Assembly: GCF_022440845.1 (NCBI RefSeq)
Contig: NZ_JAKNTO010000001.1
Coordinates: forward strand, 1,302,001 to 1,366,000
From: Ruminococcus sp. OA3
GTDB lineage: Bacteria > Bacillota > Clostridia > Lachnospirales > Lachnospiraceae
Direction: 5' to 3'
DNA: 64,000 nt
Of this stretch, positions 8,446 through 16,903 are shown in pieces (within the stretch, counting starts at the first letter, position 1; every line of letters begins with the position of its first letter). Both the position numbers and the translations under genes were made by a program. Under the pieces are notes generated by a model. The model made no database searches. It saw only the letters and a program-made list of their open reading frames with translations, and was not told where the DNA came from.

Positions 8446-9288
8446 ATGAAGATTGGTTTTAATGAAGCAACAGCTTTGAAGTGTCAAGGACAGTCTTTGA
8501 TGGCAGACCTGGAGATGTGCGAGAAATACGGTTTTGATTACTTTGAAATCCGCTACGACTGCATCGCAAAATATATTCAGGAAGGCCATACACTGGAAGA
8601 GCTGGGAGTGTGGTTTAAAAACCATAACATCAAACCATGGGCTTACAATACACTGGAATTCTTTAACCAGCTGGATCCATTCCAGACTCTGGCCATGGAC
8701 TGGCACCTTGACTGGATCAAGGAAGTGTGTGAAGCAATCGGGATGAAGATGCTGATCGCTGTTCCGTCCTTCAACGTAGGACTGGACAAGAGCGTAAATG
8801 ATATCAAAAAAGAAGCAGCAGCGAGACTGCGTTACATCGCTGAGAAAATGGGTCCGGACATCCGCGTATCCCTGGAGTTCTGCGGTGTGCCGACATGTTC
8901 GGTCAATCAGTTCCAGACAGCATACGATGTGGTGGAAGAAGTAGGACTTCCCAATGTAGGTGTAACGCTGGATACCTTCCATTTCCATGAAATGGGATCC
9001 AGCCTGGAAGCGCTGAAAAAGGCTGATCCGAAGAAGATCTTCGTATACCATCTGAATGACTGTGAAGACCTGCCGATCGGATCCTGCGGCGATGACAAAC
9101 GTCTGTGGCCGGGTGAGGGTGTTGTGGATCACGAGTCTATCGCAGCTGCACTGAATGAGATTGGATTTGACGGCGTTTGTACGATCGAAGAGTTCCGTCC
9201 GGAATACTACGCGATGAATCACGAGGAGAATATCAGGAAAGCGGCTGAAGTGACAAAGGAATTTGTGGCAAAATATTTTAACAAATAA
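8446..9288 (+). CDS. iolI: 2-keto-myo-inositol isomerase (inosose isomerase)
   Basis: A 280-residue xylose-isomerase-like TIM barrel. It matches my recollection of Bacillus subtilis IolI along its length: FNEAT near the N-terminus, ALEF/SLEFCG metal-site strand, LDTFHFHxMGS, YHLNDCEDLPIG, and FRPEYY near the C-terminus. IolI interconverts 2-keto-myo-inositol and 1-keto-D-chiro-inositol, so the strain may use D-chiro-inositol as well as myo-inositol. It has its own strong promoter and is 25 bases upstream of iolE. Confidence 0.88.
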   Translation: MKIGFNEATALKCQGQSLMADLEMCEKYGFDYFEIRYDCIAKYIQEGHTLEELGVWFKNHNIKPWAYNTLEFFNQLDPFQTLAMDWHLDWIKEVCEAIGMKMLIAVPSFNVGLDKSVNDIKKEAAARLRYIAEKMGPDIRVSLEFCGVPTCSVNQFQTAYDVVEEVGLPNVGVTLDTFHFHEMGSSLEALKKADPKKIFVYHLNDCEDLPIGSCGDDKRLWPGEGVVDHESIAAALNEIGFDGVCTIEEFRPEYYAMNHEENIRKAAEVTKEFVAKYFNK

Positions 9289-9313
9289 GGAATGGAAAAG
9301 GAGAAAAGGAAAG

Positions 9314-10210
9314 ATGTTAGATAAGAATAAAGTTTCATTAGGAATTGCACCGATTGGTTGGACGAACGATGATATGCCGGATTTAGGAGCAGAGAATACA
9401 TTCCAGCAGTGCGTCAGTGAAATGGCTCTGGCAGGATTCACGGGATGCGAGATCGGTAATAAATACCCGACAGATCCGGACGAGCTTAACAAAGCTCTGA
9501 AATTAAGAGGAATGACCATCTGTAATTCCTGGTTCTCTTCTTTTCTTGTAACACAGCCATACGAAGAAGTTGAAAAAGAATTTGTTGCAAAACTTGATTT
9601 CCTGAAAGCAGTAGGCTCTAAGGTGATTGGTGTATCTGAGCAGAGCTACAGCATCCAGGGTATGATGGACCAGCCTGTATGGGAAGGCAAACACGTAATG
9701 AACGATGACGAGTGGAAACTTCTTGTTGACGGTCTGAACAAACTGGGCAAGATCGCAAGAGAAAAAGATATGTATCTGACATTCCACCATCATATGGGAA
9801 CAGTTGTACAGACAGAGGAAGAAATTGATCGTTTCATGGACAGCGTTGATCCTGAATATGTATTCCTGTTGTTTGACAGCGGACATTGTACATTTGCAGG
9901 CATCGATCCTGTAAAAGTACTTGGAAAATACATTGACAGAACCAGACATATCCATCTGAAAGATGTTCGTAAAGAGATGGCGGAGAAATCCAAGGCTGAG
10001 CGTTGGAGTTTCCTGAAAGGTGTGCGTAACGGAGTATTTACTGTACCTGGTGATGGAGATGTTGATTTTGCACCGTTGTTTGACATTATTGAGAAATCTG
10101 ACTACGAAGGATATGTACTTGTAGAAGCAGAGCAGGATCCGGCTGTTGCAAATCCGCTGGAATATGCGATTAAAGCAAGAAAATACATTGCTGAGAAAAC
10201 AGGCTTATAA
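9314..10210 (+). CDS. iolE: myo-inosose-2 dehydratase
   Basis: A 298-residue TIM-barrel enzyme that removes water from 2-keto-myo-inositol to give the diketone cleaved by IolD. Start placed at the ATG of MLDKN because a purine-rich AGGAGAAAAGG site precedes it and the length (298) then fits the family; an in-frame upstream start at 9263 would overlap iolI. Recognisable runs: IGWTNDDMPDLG near the start, TFHHHMGT in mid-protein, FDSGHCTFAG and HLKD metal-site strands, VEAEQDP near the C-terminus. Co-transcribed with iolI; a terminator follows. Confidence 0.93.
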   Translation: MLDKNKVSLGIAPIGWTNDDMPDLGAENTFQQCVSEMALAGFTGCEIGNKYPTDPDELNKALKLRGMTICNSWFSSFLVTQPYEEVEKEFVAKLDFLKAVGSKVIGVSEQSYSIQGMMDQPVWEGKHVMNDDEWKLLVDGLNKLGKIAREKDMYLTFHHHMGTVVQTEEEIDRFMDSVDPEYVFLLFDSGHCTFAGIDPVKVLGKYIDRTRHIHLKDVRKEMAEKSKAERWSFLKGVRNGVFTVPGDGDVDFAPLFDIIEKSDYEGYVLVEAEQDPAVANPLEYAIKARKYIAEKTGL

Positions 10211-10242
10211 GATTCATATTTTTTCGAAATGAAATACATAGT

Positions 10243-10293
10243 AACACCGTTGCAGGATTGCTGAGAGATCAGCTGCCGGCAGCGGTGTTTTTT
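10243..10293 (+). terminator. Terminator after iolE
   Basis: AACACCG (10243-10249) pairs with CGGTGTT (10283-10289), enclosing a smaller GC-rich hairpin, and runs into six T residues. Closes the inositol region. Confidence 0.75.
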
Positions 10294-10364
10294 GCAACAG
10301 GAAAATGGGTCTGTAGATTACCCGGCAGCGCAATCTTTCTCGTCTGTAAATAAATCAATGAAAA

Positions 10365-10428
10365 ATGTAAAACACACTTGACATTAAATGTAAAGCAAGC
10401 TATACTAAATATGTAAAGCAAACTATAC
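10365..10428. repeat. Three-copy 23-bp-spaced operator-like repeat at the XRE promoter
   Basis: ATGTAAAGCAAGCTATAC (10388-10405) and ATGTAAAGCAAACTATAC (10411-10428) differ at one base; a weaker copy ATGTAAAACACACTTGAC is at 10365-10382. All three begin exactly 23 bp apart and cover the -35, spacer and -10 of the promoter. Likely the autoregulatory operator of the XRE protein that follows. Confidence 0.65.
10378..10406 (+). promoter_or_regulatory. Promoter of the XRE regulator operon
   Basis: TTGACA (10378-10383), 17 bp, TATACT (10401-10406). Near-perfect sigma-A promoter embedded in the repeat array, so repression by an array-bound protein would block polymerase. Confidence 0.8.
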
Positions 10429-10443
10429 AAAGGGGGTGGGGCG

Positions 10444-10653
10444 GTGCAGAGCAGGATTCAGGATTTGCGCAAGGAACGCAGGATTACACAGAATGAACTG
10501 GCTGATGCAGTGGACGTTACAAGGCAGACGATCATATCACTGGAGAGCGGCAGGTATAAGGCCTCGCTTGTGCTGGCACATAAGATTGCACAGTATTTTG
10601 ATATGAAGATTGAGGACATTTTTATTTTTGATTTGGAGGAGGAGAATTTATGA
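10444..10653 (+). CDS. Small XRE-family transcription regulator
   Basis: A 69-residue protein that is almost only a Cro/C1-type helix-turn-helix (ITQNELADAVDVTRQTIISL, about residues 14-33) followed by the IEDIFIFD tail typical of the YgzD/YozG-like short regulators. It starts with GTG, preceded by AAAGGGGGTGG. Its stop overlaps the next gene (ATGA), so the two are translationally coupled. Such short regulators are often encoded with a small membrane protein; the promoter repeats are probably its binding sites. Confidence 0.85.
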   Translation: MQSRIQDLRKERRITQNELADAVDVTRQTIISLESGRYKASLVLAHKIAQYFDMKIEDIFIFDLEEENL

Positions 10654-11141
10654 GCTGTTTAATAGAAGAAATATTGGAAAGGCTGTCACCGGAGGATCGT
10701 TCTTATGCAAATGTAGTTCGCCGGAATCAGAAGATATGTGCGCTCATCATGGTATTTGGCGTCATGCTGATCGTGTTTGGGATATTGATCGGTGAGCGCA
10801 TGACAGGCCGGCATATACCCGATTTTGTAAGCGGTGTCTATGTCGGACTTGGAGCGGCGCTGATTGCCGGCTCTGCAGTCAAACTGCTGCATGGAAGAAA
10901 ATTGCTACATGATGAGAAAGCACTGCAGGATGAACGCAGGAAAAACCGTGATGAGAGAAGTTCGATGATTGCGCAAAAAGCAATGCAGTATGCGGGATTC
11001 ACTGTATTGCTGCTGGCACTCCCGGCGATGCTGATCGGAAGTCTCTTTAGCATTGTCGTATTCTGGTGCTTCTGGGCGGTCATTATCATACTTTCCGCGA
11101 TGTATGTTGGCTTTTATGCTTATTTTAATAAAAAGCTTTAA
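10650..11141 (+). CDS. Membrane protein coupled to XRE regulator, function unknown
   Basis: A 163-residue protein with four probable transmembrane segments in two pairs (about residues 29-48, 58-80, 111-130, 133-155), separated by a charged central stretch (HDEKALQDERRKNRDERSSM, about residues 87-106) that contains no recognised catalytic motif. It overlaps the regulator stop by 4 bases. The charged loop carrying the DERRKNRDE run resembles that of other small membrane proteins found with XRE regulators, but I cannot name the family with certainty. A role in antimicrobial or membrane-stress response is only a guess. Confidence 0.7.
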   Translation: MSCLIEEILERLSPEDRSYANVVRRNQKICALIMVFGVMLIVFGILIGERMTGRHIPDFVSGVYVGLGAALIAGSAVKLLHGRKLLHDEKALQDERRKNRDERSSMIAQKAMQYAGFTVLLLALPAMLIGSLFSIVVFWCFWAVIIILSAMYVGFYAYFNKKL

Positions 11142-11147
11142 AATCAG

Positions 11148-11186
11148 GAATCCCCGGTCAAAAGTAAAGACCGGGGATTCATTTTT
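11148..11186 (+). terminator. Terminator after the XRE operon
   Basis: 12-bp perfect stem GAATCCCCGGTC/GACCGGGGATTC (11148-11159 with 11169-11180), followed by ATTTTT. Confidence 0.9.
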
Positions 11187-11204
11187 ATGTTTTGCTGACA
11201 GGTA

Positions 11205-11233
11205 TTGGAATGTAAAGGGAAAAGGAGTAAAAT
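11205..11233 (+). promoter_or_regulatory. Putative promoter of the choline-binding-repeat surface protein
   Basis: TTGGAA (11205-11210), 17 bp, TAAAAT (11228-11233), 30 bases before the chosen start codon. Confidence 0.5.
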
Positions 11234-11262
11234 AAAGGAAAATAGATATGAGGAGGGAACAC

Positions 11263-13029
11263 ATGTTAAAACGTATGGGAACAGCAGTGCTGACGGCAGC
11301 GCTGGTCTTCAGCATGACGGTATCTGCTCTTGCAGAAGGGTTGAATCCTGATGGGCAAGGAGCAGTGCTGACGGGGGAAGCCGAGCAGGAGGAGATGCCG
11401 GATACCGGAATGGAGGATACAGAGCTGGAGGTGCCTGGTCAGGAGGATACAGACGATGAGGTGACAACTCCGCCCGAAGAGGGGACTTCAGAAGCGGGAG
11501 TTGAAGAAATAACCGGAGAACCGCTTCCGGAAGAGGATGCGGATTTTGCTGAACCGCAAGAGACTCTGCCGGAGGTTCTGCCGCAGGCGGAGGAGCTTCC
11601 GGAAGCTGTATCTGAAGGCGTACAGCCAAGGGCGTCTGCCAGTGATAAGAAGGGCTGGGCAAGCGCAAACGGGAAAATCTATTATTATAAAAACGGAAAA
11701 AAGGTGACAGGCTGGCAGACGATCGGAGGACAGGTCTTCTACTTTATCCGCGGCGGAACGAGTATATCGAAAGGCGGGCTGCTGCTCGGCTGGCAGACCA
11801 TTGGTGAGAATACTTATTATTTTCAGCAGCAGGGAGTATATGGAAGAAAAGGAAGGATGCTGACCGGTTTTCAGAACATTTCCGGAAAACGTTTCTACTT
11901 TCAGCGTGCCGGTGTCTACGGAAGAAAAGGAAGAGTGCTGTTGGGCTGGCAGACGATTGGTTCGAAGAAGTATTATTTCCAGAAGGCCGGAAGCAAAGGA
12001 TCAAAAGGAGCCATGGTCAGGGGCGTTCAAACCATCGGAGGAGCTAAATACAGGTTTGCGAGTGACGGGCACCTGATCGGAAAGGCGGGGGTGCTGGGAA
12101 ATACCGCTTCCAATATGCTGTGGGGCGGAACGGCCTGCTACAGCGGCGGCTGGGTGTATTACGGATGGCGTGAAGGTATTTACCGCGTAAGGCAGGATGG
12201 CAGCGATAAAAAGGCACTGAAAACCGTGAAGAACCGCAATGGATTTTCAAATTTAAACATCTGTAATGGGAAACTTTATATGGTATATGATAAAGCATAC
12301 GGAACAGGTGGATCAAGCCGTTACATATGCAGTATGAATCTGGACGGCAGCGGATTCAGAGAGATTACGCGTGGCGGAGAACTGGCATCAGCTGACGGGT
12401 GGCTGTATTTTACAACGTATAAGACGGACAACTATGGTTTTGACCTGCAGCCGACCGGTATCTATAAAATGAAATTGGACGGAAGTTCCCGTAAAAAAAT
12501 CTGTACTGCCGAAGCTAACACGTGGGTCCGTGATATTACGACGGACGGTCAGTATGTATTTTATCATAAGGGAGGATATTCCAGGTATACACTCTGCCGC
12601 GTGAGCGTGGATGGGGGTGCGGTAAAGACGATCGCAGGGGCACAGCTGCTGGCGCTCGAAAAAGGGAAAATTTATTATTATAACAGGAGTCATGGGTCGG
12701 TGTGCAGCAGGACGACGCTTTTTGGCAGCTTCAGTACATTATTCTATGTGAGTGGAAATGAACAGATAAAAGGAGCAAACGCAGATGCGAACTATCTGTA
12801 TGCCGGAGTGTATAAAAATGGAATTTACCGGTACAGCCTGAAGAGCGGTACCCTGCAGAGGATCCGCAGCTACCGTAATTACGGCGGTGAATTCTACAAT
12901 GCAGGAAACGTATTCCTGATGGATGAGAATATCCCGTATAACGGAAGTCAGTCATATAACTTTGAGCTGTGTCTGATGGACAAAAATGGAAAATGGATCA
13001 AAAGCCTTCATAAATTTTTTAGATCCTGA
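11263..13029 (+). CDS. Secreted cell-wall-binding-repeat protein with C-terminal DUF5050-like domain
   Basis: A 588-residue exported protein. The ATG at 11263 is chosen because AGGAGGG lies 5 bases upstream, whereas an in-frame ATG at 11248 precedes that site. Signal peptide ends near SALA-EG. An acidic, Glu/Pro-rich linker (to about residue 125) is followed by about six cell-wall/choline-binding-type repeats of the GWQTIGxxxYYF kind, several with the YGRKGR insertion, then about 300 residues of repeated YxSxGWVYY/IYKMKLDGS units resembling DUF5050/TolB-like beta-propeller blades. Probably anchored to choline-bearing wall polymer. Ligand of the propeller part unknown. Related repeats occur in the two transpeptidases at 57-61 kb. 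Confidence 0.8.
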   Translation: MLKRMGTAVLTAALVFSMTVSALAEGLNPDGQGAVLTGEAEQEEMPDTGMEDTELEVPGQEDTDDEVTTPPEEGTSEAGVEEITGEPLPEEDADFAEPQETLPEVLPQAEELPEAVSEGVQPRASASDKKGWASANGKIYYYKNGKKVTGWQTIGGQVFYFIRGGTSISKGGLLLGWQTIGENTYYFQQQGVYGRKGRMLTGFQNISGKRFYFQRAGVYGRKGRVLLGWQTIGSKKYYFQKAGSKGSKGAMVRGVQTIGGAKYRFASDGHLIGKAGVLGNTASNMLWGGTACYSGGWVYYGWREGIYRVRQDGSDKKALKTVKNRNGFSNLNICNGKLYMVYDKAYGTGGSSRYICSMNLDGSGFREITRGGELASADGWLYFTTYKTDNYGFDLQPTGIYKMKLDGSSRKKICTAEANTWVRDITTDGQYVFYHKGGYSRYTLCRVSVDGGAVKTIAGAQLLALEKGKIYYYNRSHGSVCSRTTLFGSFSTLFYVSGNEQIKGANADANYLYAGVYKNGIYRYSLKSGTLQRIRSYRNYGGEFYNAGNVFLMDENIPYNGSQSYNFELCLMDKNGKWIKSLHKFFRS

Positions 13030-13030
13030 C

Positions 13031-13077
13031 ACAAAAATTCCCCGCAGAGGATATCATCCGCTGCGGGGAATTTTTGT
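13031..13077. terminator. Bidirectional terminator between the surface protein and argG
   Basis: 17-bp perfect stem (13031-13047 with 13061-13077) with A- and T-rich ends on both strands, between convergent genes. Confidence 0.92.
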
Positions 13078-13103
13078 GTTTTATAATCACTTACTGTATG
13101 ATG

Positions 13104-14324
13104 CTATTTTTCTTCGGTCTCAGCCATCTTCATCGCACGGACTTTCAGTGGAAGACCGAACAGTGTGATAAATCCGGATGCATCGTGATGATCATACAGG
13201 TCACCAGTGGTAAAGGAAGCCAAAGATTCATTGTAAAGACTGTACGGGGAAGTAGTTCCTGCCTTAATGATGTTGCCTTTGTACAGTTTAAATTTCACTT
13301 CTCCGGTCACATATTTCTGAGTAGATTCTACAAATGCCTGAATTGCTTCGCGCAGCGGTGTGAACCATTTGCCTTCATATACGATCTGTGCAAACTGGCT
13401 TCCCAGTTTTTTCTTTGTCTCCAGTGTTTCGCGGTCCAGGATCAGTTCTTCCAGCTGATCATGAGCTTCCATCAGGATGGTTCCGCCGGGTGTTTCATAG
13501 ACGCCGCGGGACTTCATGCCGACAACACGGTTTTCCACAATATCGACGATGCCGATACCGTGCTTTCCGCCGAGCGTGTTCAGCTCGGTGATGATCTCGG
13601 ATACTTTCATAGCCTTGCCGTTCAGTGTTTTCGGAACGCCTGCTTCAAAAGTCATGGTCACGTATTCGCCTTCATCAGGAGCTTTCTCAGGAGTCACTCC
13701 GAGTACCAGCATGTGGTCATAGTTCGGCTCATTTGCCGGATCTTCCAGCTCAAGACCCTCATGGCTGATGTGCCATAAGTTTCGGTCACGGCTGTAGCTG
13801 CTGTCGGCAGAGAATGGAAGGTCGATGCCGTGCTGCCGGCAGTATTCTATCTCATCCTCGCGGGACTGCATGGTCCACACATCTGTCATTCTCCATGGTG
13901 CAATGATCTTTAAGTCCGGGGCGAGGGCTTTGATTCCAAGTTCAAAACGAATCTGGTCATTCCCCTTTCCGGTAGCACCGTGACAGATCGCAGTCGCACC
14001 TTCTTTTCTTGCAATTTCAACCAGTCTTTTAGCGATGACCGGACGTGCCATGGATGTGCCGAGCAGGTATTTGTGTTCATATACAGCACCTGCCTCTACG
14101 CAGGGCATGATGAAATCATCACAAAATTCGTCGATAATATTTTCAATATATAACTTTGTGGCGCCGGAAAGTTTTGCTCTTTCGTCCAGGCCGTCAAGCT
14201 CGTTTCCCTGTCCGCAGTCGATGCAGCAGCAGATAACGTCATAATCAAAATGTTCTTTTAACCAGGGAATGATTGCTGTTGTATCAAGTCCGCCGGAATA
14301 TGCCAATACTACTTTTTCTTTCAT
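13104..14324 (-). CDS. argG: Argininosuccinate synthase
   Basis: A 406-residue ATP-dependent ligase that joins citrulline and aspartate, the seventh step of arginine synthesis. N-terminal PP-loop AYSGGLDT (residues 8-15), followed by the DCGQG and HGATGKGNDQIRFE signature runs typical of the family. Full length. Divergent from the argCJBD operon with 278 bases between the start codons, where both promoters can be read. AGGAT-type ribosome site just upstream. argH and argF are not in the window. Confidence 0.97.
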   Translation of the reverse strand: MKEKVVLAYSGGLDTTAIIPWLKEHFDYDVICCCIDCGQGNELDGLDERAKLSGATKLYIENIIDEFCDDFIMPCVEAGAVYEHKYLLGTSMARPVIAKRLVEIARKEGATAICHGATGKGNDQIRFELGIKALAPDLKIIAPWRMTDVWTMQSREDEIEYCRQHGIDLPFSADSSYSRDRNLWHISHEGLELEDPANEPNYDHMLVLGVTPEKAPDEGEYVTMTFEAGVPKTLNGKAMKVSEIITELNTLGGKHGIGIVDIVENRVVGMKSRGVYETPGGTILMEAHDQLEELILDRETLETKKKLGSQFAQIVYEGKWFTPLREAIQAFVESTQKYVTGEVKFKLYKGNIIKAGTTSPYSLYNESLASFTTGDLYDHHDASGFITLFGLPLKVRAMKMAETEEK

Positions 14325-14386
14325 AATCCTTATCCTCCGTCATGGTTTTATGCAGTCCGAATGGGCCGCTGTATGTTCTAGAGCAT

Positions 14387-14415
14387 AATATACATCATTT
14401 TCATTGATTATGCAA
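14387..14415 (-). promoter_or_regulatory. Promoter of argG
   Basis: On the minus strand TTGCAT (14410-14415), 17 bp, TATATT (14387-14392). The spacer carries ATCAATGAAAATGA, loosely similar to an ArgR half-box; no perfect box seen. Confidence 0.6.
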
Positions 14416-14443
14416 GAGGAAATCCCGGAATTAAAAAAAATAC

Positions 14444-14472
14444 TTGAATATTATACCGCGCAGATGTATAAT
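14444..14472 (+). promoter_or_regulatory. Promoter of argCJBD
   Basis: TTGAAT (14444-14449), 17 bp, TATAAT (14467-14472). The -35 is part of TGAATATTATA, which could be one arm of an ArgR box. About 120 bases of leader before argC; no T-box structure recognised. Confidence 0.75.
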
Positions 14473-14602
14473 TATACAAATGTGGGGAGCTGCAAAGAAT
14501 ACTTTACGAATTTCACAATTTGGTATATGATAAAAATAGTGCCCTTTTGGCGAAAATGATAAATTGCAGTGGAAAAACATGGATTAAAGGAGACGAAAAC
14601 AG

Positions 14603-15643
14603 ATGATAAAAGCGGGAATTATCGGTTCTACCGGTTATGCAGGATCAGAGCTCGTCAGGCTGCTGCTCGGCCATAAAGAAGTGGATATTGCCTGGTATGG
14701 TTCCAGAAGTTATATTGATAAGAAATACTATGAAGTTTATCAGAATATGTTTCAGATCGTGGAAAATATCTGTCGTGATGATAACATGGAGGAGCTTGCG
14801 GGAGAGGTGGACGTTATTTTTACAGCCACACCGCAGGGGCTGTGTGCATCACTCGTAAATGAAGAAATTCTTGGAAAAACGAAAATTGTGGATCTGAGTG
14901 CGGATTTTCGTATTAAAGATGTGAAAGTGTATGAGGAATGGTATAAGATCGAACATCAGTCACCGCAGTTTTTGCCGGAGGCGGTATATGGTCTGTGTGA
15001 GATCAATCGCGAAGATATCAGAAAAGCCCGTCTGATCGCGAATCCGGGATGTTACCCGACCTGCAGTACGCTTTCGATCTATCCGATGCTGAAAGAGAGA
15101 CTGATCGAAGGCAGTACGATCATTATTGATGCAAAGTCGGGAACGTCGGGCGCGGGGCGCGGAGCGAAGGCAGATAATCTTTACTGTGAGGTAAATGAAA
15201 ATATAAAAGCGTATGGTGTGGCTTCACACCGGCATACACCGGAGATTGAGGAACAGCTCGGTTACGCTGCCGGTGCTGAGATCCGCATTAATTTTACTCC
15301 GCATCTCGTGCCGATGAACCGGGGGATCCTGGTGACGGCTTATGCGTCTTTGAAGAGGGAAGTCTCTTATGAGGATATAAAAGCGGTTTACGATAACTAT
15401 TACAGCGGTGAGCGGTTTGTGAGAGTTCTGGATAAGGATGTCTGCCCCCAGACTAAGTGGGTGGAAGGAAGTAATTATGTGGATGTGAATTTCAAGATAG
15501 ATCCGCGTACCAACCGTATCATTATGATGGGTGCTATGGATAATCTGGTCAAAGGCGCGGCAGGTCAGGCGGTTCAGAATATGAATCTCATGTTTGGATT
15601 TGAGGAGGCGGAGGGCCTGTATCAGGTTCCGATGTTCCCGTAA
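14603..15643 (+). CDS. argC: N-acetyl-gamma-glutamyl-phosphate reductase
   Basis: A 346-residue NADPH-dependent reductase, third step of arginine synthesis. Rossmann motif GSTGYAGSEL at residues 8-17; active-site NPGCYPT with Cys150; SGAGRGAKA and ASHRHTPEIEQ-like runs follow as in the type 1 ArgC family. Full length. Ribosome site AAAGGAG eleven bases before the ATG. First gene of the operon; argJ follows after 22 bases. Confidence 0.96.
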   Translation: MIKAGIIGSTGYAGSELVRLLLGHKEVDIAWYGSRSYIDKKYYEVYQNMFQIVENICRDDNMEELAGEVDVIFTATPQGLCASLVNEEILGKTKIVDLSADFRIKDVKVYEEWYKIEHQSPQFLPEAVYGLCEINREDIRKARLIANPGCYPTCSTLSIYPMLKERLIEGSTIIIDAKSGTSGAGRGAKADNLYCEVNENIKAYGVASHRHTPEIEEQLGYAAGAEIRINFTPHLVPMNRGILVTAYASLKREVSYEDIKAVYDNYYSGERFVRVLDKDVCPQTKWVEGSNYVDVNFKIDPRTNRIIMMGAMDNLVKGAAGQAVQNMNLMFGFEEAEGLYQVPMFP

Positions 15644-15665
15644 ACGGATAGAAGGAGGGATCAGT

Positions 15666-16889
15666 ATGAAAAAGACAGAGGGCGGCGTGACGGCCGCAAA
15701 AGGATTTCAGGCTGCCGGGATAGCTGCCGGCATTAAAAAGGGGAATAGGAAAGACATGGCGATGATCTACAGTGAAAAGCCCTGTGTGGCTGCCGGTACG
15801 TTTACGACGAATGTGGTGAAAGCAGCGCCGGTCAAATGGGACCAGAACCAGGTGTATCATAAGCCGTTTGCACAGGCGGTAGTCTGCAACAGCGGTGTGG
15901 CGAATGCGTGTACCGGTGAGGAGGGGTATTCTTACTGCAGGATGACCGCTGAAATCGCAGCGGGTGTGCTGGGTATCCCTGAAGATTCTGTGCTTGTCGC
16001 GTCGACGGGCGTGATCGGAGCACAGCTTCCGATGACGAATCTGGCACAGGGAATCGAGAAACTGGTTCCGATACTATCGAATACGTTGGAGGCAGGTACG
16101 CTGGCAGCGCAGGCGATCATGACGACCGATACCGTCAAGAAAGAGACGGCTGTTACCTTTGAAATCGACGGTATTACGGCAACGGTTGGCGGTATGTGCA
16201 AAGGTTCCGGCATGATCCACCCCAATATGTGTACAATGCTCGGATTTGTGACTACGGATGTGGATATCTCCAAGGAATTGCTGCAGGAAGCGCTGAGTGA
16301 CGTTGTCTGCGATACCTATAATATGGTTTCAGTGGACGGCGATACCTCTACGAATGATACGGTCCTGCTGATGGCAAACGGGATGGCGGGAAATGCGAAG
16401 ATAACGGAGAAAAATGAGGCATATGACGCGTTTAAAGAGGCGCTGCACGAAGTGAACACGGAGCTTGCGAAAGCCATAGCATCAGACGGTGAGGGTGCGA
16501 CTGCTTTGTTCGAAGTGAAAGTGACCGGCGCCAGGAGCAAGGAGCAGGCGGTGACACTCTCGAAATCAATTGTGACTTCCTCTCTCACTAAGGCGGCAAT
16601 TTTCGGCCATGATGCCAACTGGGGGCGGATCCTGTGTGCGATGGGGTATTCAGGGGCACAGTTTGACCCGGAAAAGGTAGATCTGTTCTTTGAGAGCAGG
16701 GCAGGCAAACTTAAAATTGTTGAGAATGGAGTTGCTCTTGATTACAGCGAAGAGGAGGCAACCAGGATTTTATCCGAAAAAGAAGTGACAGCAGTTGCCG
16801 ATGTGAAGATGGGGGATGCAACTGCTACGGCATGGGGCTGTGACCTGACATATGACTATGTGAAAATTAATGCGGATTATCGTTCATAA
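15666..16889 (+). CDS. argJ: Bifunctional ornithine acetyltransferase / N-acetylglutamate synthase
   Basis: A 407-residue self-cleaving enzyme that recycles the acetyl group from N-acetylornithine to glutamate, making the pathway cyclic. Start set at ATG 15666 because GAAGGAGG precedes it and an in-frame start at 15594 would lie inside argC. The cleavage/nucleophile motif reads [14 protein letters not shown], with Thr190 as nucleophile; the residue before the scissile bond is Cys instead of the more common Ala. GHDANWGRI and the C-terminal [12 protein letters not shown] runs are typical. Argininine-free argA or argE genes are not needed with a bifunctional ArgJ. Confidence 0.95.
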   Translation: MKKTEGGVTAAKGFQAAGIAAGIKKGNRKDMAMIYSEKPCVAAGTFTTNVVKAAPVKWDQNQVYHKPFAQAVVCNSGVANACTGEEGYSYCRMTAEIAAGVLGIPEDSVLVASTGVIGAQLPMTNLAQGIEKLVPILSNTLEAGTLAAQAIMTTDTVKKETAVTFEIDGITATVGGMCKGSGMIHPNMCTMLGFVTTDVDISKELLQEALSDVVCDTYNMVSVDGDTSTNDTVLLMANGMAGNAKITEKNEAYDAFKEALHEVNTELAKAIASDGEGATALFEVKVTGARSKEQAVTLSKSIVTSSLTKAAIFGHDANWGRILCAMGYSGAQFDPEKVDLFFESRAGKLKIVENGVALDYSEEEATRILSEKEVTAVADVKMGDATATAWGCDLTYDYVKINADYRS

Positions 16890-16903
16890 GCGGAGGAGAA
16901 ATT

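Noticed and set aside
8422-9519. Open minus-strand frame of 365 codons across iolI-iolE
   Set aside because: Antisense to two confidently identified iol genes, no start signals, low-complexity hydrophobic product.
13074-13778. Open plus-strand frame of 234 codons opposite argG
   Set aside because: Overlaps a clear argG and the terminator; no supporting signals.
14473-14602. T-box or riboswitch in the argC leader
   Set aside because: Only about 120 bases, no T-box AGGGTGGNACCGCG-type motif and no terminator hairpin seen.
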